From the NCBI GenBank assembly GCA_963555705.1, contig OY743183.1, positions 30,105,932 through 30,169,931 of the forward strand: a stretch of 64,000 nt of DNA, written 5' to 3'. Under the pieces are notes generated by a model, which saw nothing but the letters and a program-made list of their open reading frames with translations, was not told the DNA's origin and ran no database searches. Made by a program: the position numbers and the translations under genes. Source of the DNA: Ligustrum vulgare. Lineage: Eukaryota; Streptophyta; Magnoliopsida; Lamiales; Oleaceae. This document shows, in pieces, positions 49,401 to 61,915 of the stretch. Each line of letters begins with the position of its first letter. The stretch's first letter is position 1.

Positions 49401-52241
49401 GAAAAACTGACATTTTTTAAAAATTGATATGTTGTGGATATTGTTTATTTTGAGTAGGTTGCAGTTATCTTTTGATTTCGCTCCCTTGGTTTCGTTACTA
49501 CTTTTACTCGGAATTTCTCTCTTTCTCTCAAGAAGTTCCGGATTCTCTTCATATTTCTTCTTAGTAATATAAAAAGTTTCATTTGAACCTAAAGTAGGAA
49601 TCTCCTTTCGAAAAAGCTAACTTTCATTTTTGAGCTCCTAACAATCTTTTTAGGATTGGGTGAGTCACCAGGATTTTGAACAACAAAAAAGTCACAGCAG
49701 AGGATCCATGAGACTTTAAAAAAGAGGATAAATTGGAATAAAACGTTTTCTTGGGCACATAAAATGGTTTTTCCCTCGTTCGTAAAGTTTTTGAATCCTT
49801 GAAAAGAGAGACAAGGTTAAATATTCTCTTCAATTCCAAAATATTCACACCAATTTTAAAACCATTTTTGAAAATTATTTTAACAGGATTGAAGGAACCA
49901 AGAAATAATAAGATGTCTAAAGAAGAAAACATTAGAAAAAGCATCTTGGTAATCCAAGTAACTGAAACGAGGAGAGAAATATTCACCCTTTGAAAAGTTC
50001 TACTTTTTCTCGAGCTAAGGGTATTGTCCCCAGTCTGCAAATGACAACAAAAAGGCAAACTGACATTTTTGAAAAATCGAAATGTTCAGGATATTGTTTA
50101 TTTTGAGTAGTTTGCACTTATCTTATGATTTCACTCACTCCCTTGGTTTCTTTACTACTTTTTCTCGGAATTTCTCTCTATCTCTTAAGAAATTCCGGAT
50201 TCTTGTCATATTTCTTCTTAGTAATATGAAAAGTTTCATTTGGACCTGAAGTAGGAATCTCCTTTAGAAAAACCTAACTTTCATTTTTGAGCTCCTAACA
50301 ATCTTTTTAGGATTTAGAAAGTCACCAGGATTTCGAACAACAAAAAAGTCATAGCAGCAGATCCATGAGACTTTAAAAATGAGGATACATGGGAATAAAA
50401 CGTTTTCTTGGGCACATAAAATGGTTTTTCCCTCGTTCGTAAAGTTTTTGAATCCTTGAAGAGAGAGACTAGGTAAAATATTCTCTTCAATTCCAAAATA
50501 TTCACACCAATTTTGAAACCATTTCGGAAAATTATTTTTACATGATTGAAGGAACAGGATAAACCAAGAAATAATAAGATATCTAAAGAAGAAAACTAAA
50601 AAGCATCTAGGTAATCCAAGTAATTGAAATGAGGAGAGAAATCTTCACCCTTTGAAAGGTTCATCTTTTTCTCAAAGCTAAGTCCCCAGTCTTCAAATGA
50701 CAACAAATGGAAAAACTGACATTTTTTAAAAATTGATATGTTGTGGATATTGTTTATTTTGAGTAGGTTGCAGTTATCTTTTGATTTCGCTCCCTTGGTT
50801 TCTTTACTACTTTTACTCGGAATTTCTCTTTTTCTCTCAAGAAATTCCGGATTCTCTTCATATTTCTTCTTAGTAATATAAAAAGTTTCATTTGGACCTA
50901 AAGTAGGAATCTCCTTTCGAAAAAGCTAACTTTCATTTTTGAGCTCCTAACAATCTTTTTAGGATTGGGTGAGTCACCAGGATTTTGAACAACAAAAAAG
51001 TCACAGCAGAGGATCCATGAGACTTTAAAAAAGAGGATAAATTGGAATAAAACGTTTTCTTGGGCACATAAAATGGTTTTTCCCTCGTTCGTAAAGTTTT
51101 TGAATCCTTGAAAAGAGAGACAAGGTTAAATATTCTCTTCAATTCCAAAATATTCACACCAATTTTAAAACCATTTTTGAAAATTATTTTAACAGGATTG
51201 AAGGAACCAAGAAATAATAAGATGTCTAAAGAAGAAAACATTAGAAAAAGCATCTTGGTAATCCAAGTAACTGAAACGAGGAGAGAAATATTCACCCTTT
51301 GAAAAGTTCTACTTTTTCTCGAGCTAAGGGTATTGTCCCCAGTCTGCAAGTGACAACAAAAAGGCAAACTGACATTTTTGAAAAATCGATATGTTCAGGA
51401 TATTGTTTATTTTGAGTAGTTTGCACTTATCTTATGATTTCACTCACTCCCTTGGTTTCTTTACTACTTTTTCTCGGAATTTCTCTCTATCTCTTAAGAA
51501 ATTCCGGATTCTTGTCATATTTCTTCTTAGTAATATGAAAAGTTTCATTTGGACCTGAAGTAGGAATCTCCTTTAGAAAAACCTAACTTTCATTTTTGAG
51601 CTCCTAACAATCTTTTTAGGATTTGGAAAGTCACCAGGATTTCGAACAACAAAAAAGTCATAGCAGCAGATCCATGAGACTTTAAAAATGAGGATACATG
51701 GGAATAAAACGTTTTCTTGGGCACATAAAATGGTTTTTCCCTCGTTCGTAAAGTTTTTGAATCCTTGAAGAGAGAGACTAGGTAAAATATTCTCTTCAAT
51801 TCCAAAATATTCACACCAATTTTGAAACCATTTCGGAAAATTATTTTTACATGATTGAAGGAACAGGATAAACCAAGAAATAATAAGATATCTAAAGAAG
51901 AAAACTAAAAAGCATCTAGGTAATCCAAGTAATTGAAATGAGGAGAGAAATCTGCACCCTTTGAAAGGTTCATCTTTTTCTCAAAGCTAAGTCCCCAGTC
52001 TTCAAATGACAACAAAAAGAAAAACTGACATTTTTGAAAAATTGATATGTTGTGGATATTGTTTATTTTGAGTAGGTTGCAGTTATCTTTTGATTTCGCT
52101 CCTTTGGTTTCTTTACTACTTTTACTCGGAATTTCTCTCTTTCTCTCAAGAAGTTCCGGATTCTCTTCATATTTCTTCTTAGTAATATAAAAAGTTTCAT
52201 TTGGACCTAAAGTAGGAATCTCCTTTCGAAAAAGCTAACTT
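40467..52241. repeat. Satellite zone with a three-dimer (about 3.93 kb) higher-order period
   Basis: Nine dimers start at 40467, 41772, 43081, 44391, 45697, 47006, 48315, 49624 and 50933. Every third unit shares markers. 40467 and 44391 have GATCCAATAGAC, a 4-bp loss giving TTTCACTCCCTTGG, and TCTCGAAAATTC. 41772, 45697 and 49624 have ATCGAAATGTTC followed by B units with ACAAATGGAAAAAC and TTTTTTAAAAATTG. 43081, 47006 and 50933 have B units with AATCTGCACCC; the last two also share CTGCAAGTGAC and CGCTCCTTTGG. 48315 has lost the first set of markers, so the register is decaying or was partly converted. Confidence 0.9.
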
Positions 52242-55200
52242 TCATTTTTGAGCTCCTAACAATCTTTTTAGGATTGGGTGAGTCACCAGGATTTTGAACA
52301 ACAAAAAAGTCACAGCAGAGGATCCATGAGACTTTAAAAAAGAGGATAAATTGGAATAAAACGTTTTCTTGGGCACATAAAATGGTTTTTCCCTCGTTCG
52401 TAAAGTTTTTGAATCCTTGAAAAGAGAGACAAGGTTAAATATTCTCTTCAATTCCAAAATATTCACACCAATTTTAAAACCATTTTTGAAAATTATTTTA
52501 ACAGGATTGAAGGAACCAAGAAATAATAAGATGTCTAAAGAAGAAAACATTAGAAAAAGCATCTTGGTAATCCAAGTAACTGAAACGAGGAGAGAAATAT
52601 TCACCCTTTGAAAAGTTCTACTTTTTCTCGAGCTAAGGGTATTGTCCCCAGTCTGCAAATGACAACAAAAAGGCAAACTGACATTTTTGAAAAATCGATA
52701 TGTTCAGGATATTGTTTATTTTGAGTAGTTTGCACTTATCTTATGATTTCACTCACTCCCTTGGTTTCTTTACTACTTTTTCTCGGAATTTCTCTCTATC
52801 TCTTAAGAAATTCCGGATTCTTGTCATATTTCTTCTTAGTAATATGAAAAGTTTCATTTGGACCTGAAGTAGGAATCTCCTTTAGAAAAACCTAACTTTC
52901 ATTTTTGAGCTCCTAACAATCTTTTTAGGATTTGGAAAGTCACCAGGATTTCGAACAACAAAAAAGTCATAGCAGCAGATCCATGAGACTTTAAAAATGA
53001 GGATACATGGGAATAAAACGTTTTCTTGGGCACATAAAATGGTTTTTCCCTCGTTCGTAAAGTTTTTGAATCCTTGAAGAGAGAGACTAGGTAAAATATT
53101 CTCTTCAATTCCAAAATATTCACACCAATTTTGAAACCATTTCGGAAAATTATTTTTACATGATTGAAGGAACAGGATAAACCAAGAAATAATAAGATAT
53201 CTAAAGAAGAAAACTAAAAAGCATCTAGGTAATCCAAGTAATTGAAATGAGGAGAGAAATCTTCACCCTTTGAAAGGTTCATCTTTTTCTCAAAGCTAAG
53301 TCCCCAGTCTTCAAATGACAACAAATGGAAAAACTGACATTTTTTAAAAATTGATATGTTGTGGATATTGTTTATTTTGAGTAGGTTGCAGTTATCTTTT
53401 GATTTCGCTCCCTTGGTTTCTTTACTACTTTTACTCGGAATTTCTCTTTTTCTCTCAAGAAATTCCGTATTCTCTTCATATTTCTTCTTAGTAATATAAA
53501 AAGTTTCATTTGGACCTAAAGTAGGAATCTCCTTTCGAAAAAGCTAACTTTCATTTTTGAACTCCTAACAATCTTTTTAGGATTGGGTGAGTCACCAGGA
53601 TTTTGAACAACAAAAAAGTCACAGCAGAGGATCCATGAGACTTTAAAAAAGAGGATAAATTGGAATAAAACGTTTTCTTGGGCACATAAAATGGTTTTTC
53701 CCTCGTTCGTAAAGTTTTTGAATCCTTGAAAAGAGAGACAAGGTTAAATATTCTCTTCAATTCCAAAATATTCACACCAATTTTAAAACCATTTTTGAAA
53801 ATTATTTTAACAGGATTGAAGGAACCAAGAAATAATAAGATGTCTAAAGAAGAAAACATTAGAAAAAGCATCTTGGTAATCCAAGTAACTGAAACGAGGA
53901 GAGAAATATTCACCCTTTGAAAAGTTCTACTTTTTCTCGAGCTAAGGGTATTGTCCCAGTCTGCAAATGACAACAAAAAGGCAAACTGACATTTTTGAAA
54001 AATCGATATGTTCAGGATATTGTTTATTTTGAGTAGTTTGCACTTATCTTATGATTTCACTCACTCCCTTGGTTTCTTTACTACTTTTTCTCGGAATTTC
54101 TCTCTATCTCTTAAGAAATTCCGGATTTTTGTCATATTTCTTCTTAGTAATATGAAAAGTTTCATTTGGACCTGAAGTAGGAATCTCCTTTAGAAAAACC
54201 TAACTTTCATTTTTGAGCTCCTAACAATCTTTTTAGGATTTGGAAAGTCACCAGGATTTCGAACAACAAAAAAGTCATAGCAGCAGATCCATGAGACTTT
54301 AAAAATGAGGATACATGGGAATAAAACGTTTTCTTGGGCACATAAAATGGTTTTTCCCTCGTTCGTAAATTTTTTGAATCCTTGAAGAGAGAGACTAGGT
54401 AAAATATTCTCTTCAATTTCAAAATATTCACACCAATTTTGAAACCATTTCGGAAAATTATTTTTACATGATTGAAGGAACAGGATAAACCAAGAAATAA
54501 TAAGATATCTAAAGAAGAAAACTAAAAAGCATCTAGGTAATCCAAGTAATTGAAATGAGGAGAGAAATCTTCACCCTTTGAAAGGTTCATCTTTTTCTCA
54601 AAGCTAAGTCCCCAGTCTTCAAATGACAACAAATGGAAAAACTGACATTTTTTAAAAATTGATATGTTGTGGATATTGTTTATTTTGAGTAGGTTGCAGT
54701 TATCTTTTGATTTCGCTCCCTTGGTTTCTTTACTACTTTTACTCGGAATTTCTCTTTTTCTCTCAAGAAATTCCGTATTCTCTTCATATTTCTTCTTAGT
54801 AATATAAAAAGTTTCATTTGGACCTAAAGTAGGAATCTCCTTTCGAAAAAGCTAACTTTCATTTTTGAACTCCTAACAATCTTTTTAGGATTGGGTGAGT
54901 CACCAGGATTTTGAACAACAAAAAAGTCACAGCAGAGGATCCATGAGACTTTAAAAAAGAGGATAAATTGGAATAAAACGTTTTCTTGGGCACATAAAAT
55001 GGTTTTTCCCTCGTTCGTAAAGTTTTTGAATCCTTGAAAAGAGAGACAAGGTTAAATATTCTCTTCAATTCCAAAATATTCACACCAATTTTAAAACCAT
55101 TTTTGAAAATTATTTTAACAGGATTGAAGGAACCAAGAAATAATAAGATGTCTAAAGAAGAAAACATTAGAAAAAGCATCTTGGTAATCCAAGTAACTGA

Positions 55201-56166
55201 AACGAGGAGAGAAATATTCACCCTTTGAAAAGTTCTACTTTTTCTCGAGCTAAGGGTATTGTCCCAGTCTGCAAATGACAACAAAAAGGCAAACTGACAT
55301 TTTTGAAAAATCGATATGTTCAGGATATTGTTTATTTTGAGTAGTTTGCACTTATCTTATGATTTCACTCACTCCCTTGGTTTCTTTACTACTTTTTCTC
55401 GGAATTTCTCTCTATCTCTTAAGAAATTCCGGATTTTTGTCATATTTCTTCTTAGTAATATGAAAAGTTTCATTTGGACCTGAAGTAGGAATCTCCTTTA
55501 GAAAAACCTAACTTTCATTTTTGAGCTCCTAACAATCTTTTTAGGATTTGGAAAGTCACCAGGATTTCGAACAACAAAAAAGTCATAGCAGCAGATCCAT
55601 GAGACTTTAAAAATGAGGATACATGGGAATAAAACGTTTTCTTGGGCACATAAAATGGTTTTTCCCTCGTTCGTAAATTTTTTGAATCCTTGAAGAGAGA
55701 GACTAGGTAAAATATTCTCTTCAATTCCAAAATATTCACACCAATTTTGAAACCATTTCGGAAAATTATTTTTACATGATTGAAGGAACAGGATAAACCA
55801 AGAAATAATAAGATATCTAAAGAAGAAAACTAAAAAGCATCTAGGTAATCCAAGTAATTGAAATGAGGAGAGAAATCTTCACCCTTTGAAAGGTTCATCT
55901 TTTTCTCAAAGCTAAGTCCCCATTCTTCAAATGACAACAAAAGGAAAAACTGACATTTTTTAAAAATTGATATGTTGTGGATATTGTTTATTTTGAGTAG
56001 GTTGCAGTTATCTTTTGATTTCGCTCCCTTGGTTTCGTTACTACTTTTACTCGGAATTTCTCTCTTTCTCTCAAGAAGTTCCGGATTCTCTTCATATTTC
56101 TTCTTAGTAATATAAAAAGTTTCATTTGAACCTAAAGTAGGAATCTCCTTTCGAAAAAGCTAACTT
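52242..56166. repeat. Satellite dimers at 52242, 53551 and 54859
   Basis: Dimers 53551 and 54859 are both 1308 bp and share a 1-bp loss in A (TTGTCCCAGTC) and TTTTGAACTCC; they look like a fresh tandem copy. The B units at 52899 and 54207 share AAATTCCGTATTC. B units at 54207 and 55515 share GTAAATTTTTTG with B at 48972. B at 55515 and 48972 also share CCCCATTCTTC and GGTTTCGTTAC. Confidence 0.92.
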
Positions 56167-59100
56167 TCATTTTTGAGCTCCTAACAATCTTTTTAGGATT
56201 GGGTGAGTCACCAGGATTTTGAACAACAAAAAAGTCACAGCAGAGGATCCATGAGACTTTAAAAAAGAGGATAAATTGGAATAAAACGTTTTCTTGGGCA
56301 CATAAAATGGTTTTTCCCTCGTTCGTAAAGTTTTTGAACCCTTGAAAAGAGAGACAAGGTTAAATATTCTCTTCAATTCCAAAATATTCACACCAATTTT
56401 AAAACCATTTTTGAAAATTATTTTAACATGATTGAAGGAACCAAGAAATAATAAGATGTCTAAAGAAGAAAACATTAGAAAAAGCATTTTGGTAATCCAA
56501 GTAATTGAAACGAGGAGAGAAATATTCACCCTTTGAAAAGTTCTACTTTTTCTCGAGCTAAGGGTATTGTCCCCAGTCTTTAAATGACAACAAAAAGGCA
56601 AACTGACATTTTTGAAAAATATATATGTTCAGGATATTGTTTATTTTGAGTAGTTTGCACTTATCTTATGATTTCACTCACTCCCTTGGTTTCTTTACTA
56701 CTTTTTCTCGGAATTTCTCTCTATCTCTTAAGAAATTCCGGATTCTTTTCATATTTCTTCTTAGTAATATGAAAAGTTTCATTTGGACCTGAAGTAGGAA
56801 TCTCCTTTAGAAAAACCTAACTTTCATTTTTGAGCTCCTAACAATCTCTTTAGGATTTGGAAAGTCACCAGGATTTCGAACAACAAAAAAGTCATAGCAG
56901 CAGATCCATGAGACTTTAAAAATGAGGATACATGGGAATAAAACGTTTTCTTGGGCACATAAAATGGTTTTTCCCTCGTTCGTAAAGTTTTTGAATCCTT
57001 GAAGAGAGAGACTAGGTAAAATATTCTCTTCAATTCCAAAATATTCACACCAATTTTGAAACCATTTCGGAAAATTATTTTTACATGATTGAAGGAACAG
57101 GATAAACCAAGAAATAAAAAGATATCTAAAGAAGAAAACTAAAAAGCATCTAGGTAATCCAAGTAATTGAAATGAGGAGAGAAATCTTCACCCTTTGAAA
57201 GGTTCATCTTTTTCTCAAAGCTAAGTCCCCAGTCTTCAAATGACAACAAAAGGAAAAACTGACATTTTTTAAATATTGATATGTTGTGGATATTGTTTAT
57301 TTTGTGTAGGTTGCAGTTATCTTTTGATTTCGCTCCCTTGGTTTCTTTACTACTTTTACTCGGAATTTCTCTCTTTCTCTCAAGAAGTTCCGGATTCCCT
57401 TCATATTTCTTCTTAGTAATATAAAAAGTTTCATTTGGACCTAAAGTAGGAATCGCCTTTCGAAAAAGCTAACTTTCATTTTTGAGCTCCTAACAATCTT
57501 TTTAGGATTGGGTGAGTCACCAGGATTTTGAACAACAAAAAAGTCACAGCAGAGGATCCATGAGACTTTAAAAAAGAGGATAAATTGGAATAAAACGTTT
57601 TCTTGGGCACATAAAATGGTTTTTCCCTCGTTCGTAAAGTTTTTGAATCCTTGAAAAGAGAGACAAGGTTAAATATTCTCTTCAATTCCAAAATATTCAC
57701 ACCAATTTTAAAACCATTTTTGAAAATTATTTTAACAGGATTGAAGGAACCAAGAAATAATAAGATGTCTAAAGAAGAAAACATTAGAAAAAGCATCTTG
57801 GTAATCCAAGTAACTGAAACGAGGAGAGAAATATTCACCCTTTGAAAAGTTCTACTTTTTCTCGAGCTAAGGGTATTGTCCCCAGTCTGCAAATGACAAC
57901 AAAAAGGCAAACTGAAATTTTTGAAAAATCGATATGTTCAGGATATTGTTTATTTTGAGTAGTTTGCACTTATCTTATGATTTCACTCACTCCCTTGGTT
58001 TCTTTACTACTTTTTCTCGGAATTTCTCTCTATCTCTTAAGAAATTCCGGATTCTTGTCATATTTCTTCTTAGTAATATGAAAAGTTTCATTTGGACCTG
58101 AAGTAGGAATCTCCTTTAGAAAAACCTAACTTTCATTTTTGAGCTCCTAACAATCTTTTTAGGATTTGGAAAGTCACCAGGATTTCGAACAACAAAAAAG
58201 TCATAGCAGCAGATCCATGAGACTTTAAAAATGAGGATACATGGGAATAAAACGTTTTCTTGGGCACATAAAATGGTTTTTCCCTCGTTCGTAAAGTTTT
58301 TGAATCCTTGAAGAGAGAGACTAGGTAAAATATTCTCTTCAATTCCAAAATATTCACACCAATTTTGAAACCATTTCGGAAAATTATTTTTACATGATTG
58401 AAGGAACAGGATAAACCAAGAAATAATAAGATATCTAAAGAAGAAAACTAAAAAGCATCTAGGTAATCCAAGTAATTGAAATGAGGAGAGAAATCTGCAC
58501 CCTTTGAAAGGTTCATCTTTTTCTCAAAGCTAAGTCCCCAGTCTTCAAATGACAACAAAAAGAAAAACTGACATTTTTTAAAAATTGATATGTTGTGGAT
58601 ATTGTTTATTTTGAGTAGGTTGCAGTTATCTTTTGATTTCGCTCCCTTGGTTTCGTTACTACTTTTACTCGGAATTTCTCTCTTTCTCTCAAGAAGTTCC
58701 GGATTCTCTTCATATTTCTTCTTAGTAATATAAAAAGTTTCATTTGAACCTAAAGTAGGAATCTCCTTTCGAAAAAGCTAACTTTCATTTTTGAGCTCCT
58801 AACAATCTTTTTAGGATTGGGTGAGTCACCAGGATTTTGAACAACAAAAAAGTCACAGCAGAGGATCCATGAGACTTTAAAAAAGAGGATAAATTGGAAT
58901 AAAACGTTTTCTTGGGCACATAAAATGGTTTTTCCCTCGTTCGTAAAGTTTTTGAACCCTTGAAAAGAGAGACAAGGTTAAATATTCTCTTCAATTCCAA
59001 AATATTCACACCAATTTTAAAACCATTTTTGAAAATTATTTTAACATGATTGAAGGAACCAAGAAATAATAAGATGTCTAAAGAAGAAAACATTAGAAAA

Positions 59101-61402
59101 AGCATTTTGGTAATCCAAGTAATTGAAACGAGGAGAGAAATATTCACCCTTTGAAAAGTTCTACTTTTTCTCGAGCTAAGGGTATTGTCCCCAGTCTTTA
59201 AATGACAACAAAAAGGCAAACTGACATTTTTGAAAAATCGATATGTTCAGGATATTGTTTATTTTGAGTAGTTTGCACTTATCTTATGATTTCACTCACT
59301 CCCTTGGTTTCTTTACTACTTTTTCTCGGAATTTCTCTCTATCTCTTAAGAAATTCCGGATTCTTGTCATATTTCTTCTTAGTAATATGAAAAGTTTCAT
59401 TTGGACCTGAAGTAGGAATCTCCTTTAGAAAAACCTAACTTTCATTTTTGAGCTCCTAACAATCTCTTTAGGATTTGGAAAGTCACCAGGATTTCGAACA
59501 ACAAAAAAGTCATAGCAGCAGATCCATGAGACTTTAAAAATGAGGATACATGGGAATAAAACGTTTTCTTGGGCACATAAAATGGTTTTTCCCTCGTTCG
59601 TAAAGTTTTTGAATCCTTGAAGAGAGAGACTAGGTAAAATATTCTCTTCAATTCCAAAATATTCACACCAATTTTGAAACCATTTCGGAAAATTATTTTT
59701 ACATGATTGAAGGAACAGGATAAACCAAGAAATAAAAAGATATCTAAAGAAGAAAACTAAAAAGCATCTAGGTAATCCAAGTAATTGAAATGAGGAGAGA
59801 AATCTTCACCCTTTGAAAGGTTCATCTTTTTCTCAAAGCTAAGTCCCCAGTCTTCAAATGACAACAAAAGGAAAAACTGACATTTTTTAAATATTGATAT
59901 GTTGTGGATATTGTTTATTTTGAGTAGGTTGCAGTTATCTTTTGATTTCGCTCCCTTGGTTTCTTTACTACTTTTACTCGGAATTTCTCTCTTTCTCTCA
60001 AGAAGTTCCGGATTCTCTTCATATTTCTTCTTAGTAATATAAAAAGTTTCATTTGGACCTAAAGTAGGAATCGCCTTTCGAAAAAGCTAACTTTCATTTT
60101 TGAGCTCCTAACAATCTTTTTAGGATTGGGTGAGTCACCAGGATTTTGAACAACAAAAAAGTCACAGCAGAGGATCCATGAGACTTTAAAAAAGAGGATA
60201 AATTGGAATAAAACGTTTTCTTGGGCACATAAAATGGTTTTTCCCTCGTTCGTAAAGTTTTTGAATCCTTGAAAAGAGAGACAAGGTTAAATATTCTCTT
60301 CAATTCCAAAATATTCACACCAATTTTAAAACCATTTTTGAAAATTATTTTAACAGGATTGAAGGAACCAAGAAATAATAAGATGTCTAAAGAAGAAAAC
60401 ATTAGAAAAAGCATCTTGGTAATCCAAGTAACTGAAACGAGGAGAGAAATATTCACCCTTTGAAAAGTTCTACTTTTTCTCGAGCTAAGGGTATTGTCCC
60501 CAGTCTGCAAATGACAACAAAAAGGCAAACTGACATTTTTGAAAAATCGATATGTTCAGGATATTGTTTATTTTGAGTAGTTTGCACTTATCTTATGATT
60601 TCACTCACTCCCTTGGTTTCTTTACTACTTTTTCTCGGAATTTCTCTCTATCTCTTAAGAAATTCCGGATTCTTGTCATATTTCTTCTTAGTAATATGAA
60701 AAGTTTCATTTGGACCTGAAGTAGGAATCTCCTTTAGAAAAACCTAACTTTCATTTTTGAGCTCCTAACAATCTTTTTAGGATTTGGAAAGTCACCAGGA
60801 TTTCGAACAACAAAAAAGTCATACCAGCAGATCCATGAGACTTTAAAAATGAGGATACATGGGAATAAAACGTTTTCTTGGGCACATAAAATGGTTTTTC
60901 CCTCGTTCGTAAAGTTTTTGAATCCTTGAAGAGAGAGACTAGGTAAAATATTCTCTTCAATTCCAAAATATTCACACCAATTTTGAAACCATTTCGGAAA
61001 ATTATTTTTACATGATTGAAGGAACAGGATAAACCAAGAAATAATAAGATATCTAAAGAAGAAAACTAAAAAGCATCTAGGTAATCCAAGTAATTGAAAT
61101 GAGGAGAGAAATCTGCACCCTTTGAAAGGTTCATCTTTTTCTCAAAGCTAAGTCCCCAGTCTTCAAATGACAACAAAAAGAAAAACTGACATTTTTTAAA
61201 AATTGATATGTTGTGGATATTGTTTATTTTGAGTAGGTTGCAGTTATCTTTTGATTTCGCTCCCTTGGTTTCGTTACTACTTTTACTCGGAATTTCTCTC
61301 TTTCTCTCAAGAAGTTCCGGATTCTCTTCATATTTCTTCTTAGTAATATAAAAAGTTTCATTTGAACCTAAAGTAGGAATCTCCTTTCGAAAAAGCTAAC
61401 TT
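56167..61402. repeat. Satellite zone with a two-dimer (2618 bp) higher-order period
   Basis: Four 1309-bp dimers start at 56167, 57476, 58785 and 60094. The first and third A units share six private changes: GAACCCTTG, AACATGATTG, AGCATTTTGG, GTAATTGAAACG, AGTCTTTAAATG and, in the following B, CAATCTCTTTAGG with AATAAAAAGATATC. The second and fourth are preceded by GGAATCGCC and followed by AATCTGCACCC and GGTTTCGTTAC. Small later differences (AAAAATATATATG at 56615, GATTCCCTTC near 57395, CTGAAATTTTTG at 57912) are confined to the first pair. Confidence 0.94.
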
Positions 61403-61489
61403 TCATTTTTGAGCTCCTAACAATCTTTTTAGGATTGGGTGAGTCACCAGGATTTTGAACAACAAAAAAGTCACAGCAGAGGATCCATG
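61403..61489. repeat. Terminal 87 bp of the satellite array (partial A monomer)
   Basis: A normal A start up to GAGGATCCATG, where Cassandra begins with TGTGACGACT. The remaining 570 bp of this monomer do not reappear on the other side, in contrast to the LARD insertion. Confidence 0.95.
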
Positions 61490-61766
61490 TGTGACGACTC
61501 GGGTCCCACTTAACGGGTTGTCCCGGCCGTTAAATGACGGCGTACTGTCCCCACTGTACCAACACGATTCTTTTCAACATGCTTTGTCCTCACTGGCACG
61601 CTCCCCGAGAAAACTTCTCAGGAGGTCACCCATCCTAGAATTGCTCCAAGCCAAGCACGCTTAACTATGGAGTTTCTAACGATGGACTTCCGGAAAAGAA
61701 GGTGCACCTTGTTGGTATGAGTAGTACCTATCAATTCTCTTAAGCTTTCTTAGTTGGGATATTACA
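61490..61766 (-). repeat. 3' LTR of Cassandra (in element orientation)
   Basis: 277 bp, ends TGTAATATCC and GTCGTCACA on the minus strand. It adjoins the satellite at 61489. Confidence 0.93.
61612..61720 (-). other. 5S rRNA-like segment in the Cassandra 3' LTR
   Basis: On the minus strand AGTTAAGCGTGCTTGG and TAGGATGGGTGACCTCCT match the internal promoter (box A, intermediate element, box C) of plant 5S rRNA, and CATACCAACAAGGTGCACC resembles its 5' part. The body is diverged from a functional 5S gene, so it is not annotated as rRNA. In Cassandra these elements are thought to recruit TFIIIA/Pol III; activity here is not shown. Confidence 0.9.
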
Positions 61767-61781
61767 ATCACCCCCTGTTAG
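61767..61781 (-). other. Polypurine tract of Cassandra
   Basis: The minus strand reads TAACAGGGGGTGAT just before the 3' LTR start TGTAATATCC, the expected place for plus-strand priming. Confidence 0.85.
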
Positions 61782-61900
61782 ACTCGCGACATCCTCGTCG
61801 CGCTGAACCCATCTGAGGATCTGTTTCCAGGCGTTGGGATTCTAGAGGTGGCTCCCGCTCTATGGCGTAGCACTTAGTTCCCGATTTCCAGCTGGAGCCT

Positions 61901-61913
61901 GGCTCTGATACCA
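61901..61913 (-). other. Primer-binding site of Cassandra (initiator tRNA-Met)
   Basis: The minus strand reads TGGTATCAGAGCC, two bases after the 5' LTR end GTCGTCACA, and is complementary to the 3' end of initiator tRNA-Met over 13 bases. Confidence 0.93.
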
Positions 61914-61915
61914 TT

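Noticed and set aside
61455..61664. 69-codon plus-strand frame crossing the satellite/Cassandra junction
   Set aside because: It joins two unrelated repeats by chance and has no coding signature.
61612..61720. A functional 5S rRNA gene
   Set aside because: The sequence is diverged from 5S in the body and ends, is embedded in LTRs with PBS and PPT, and occurs once per LTR, not in a 5S gene array.
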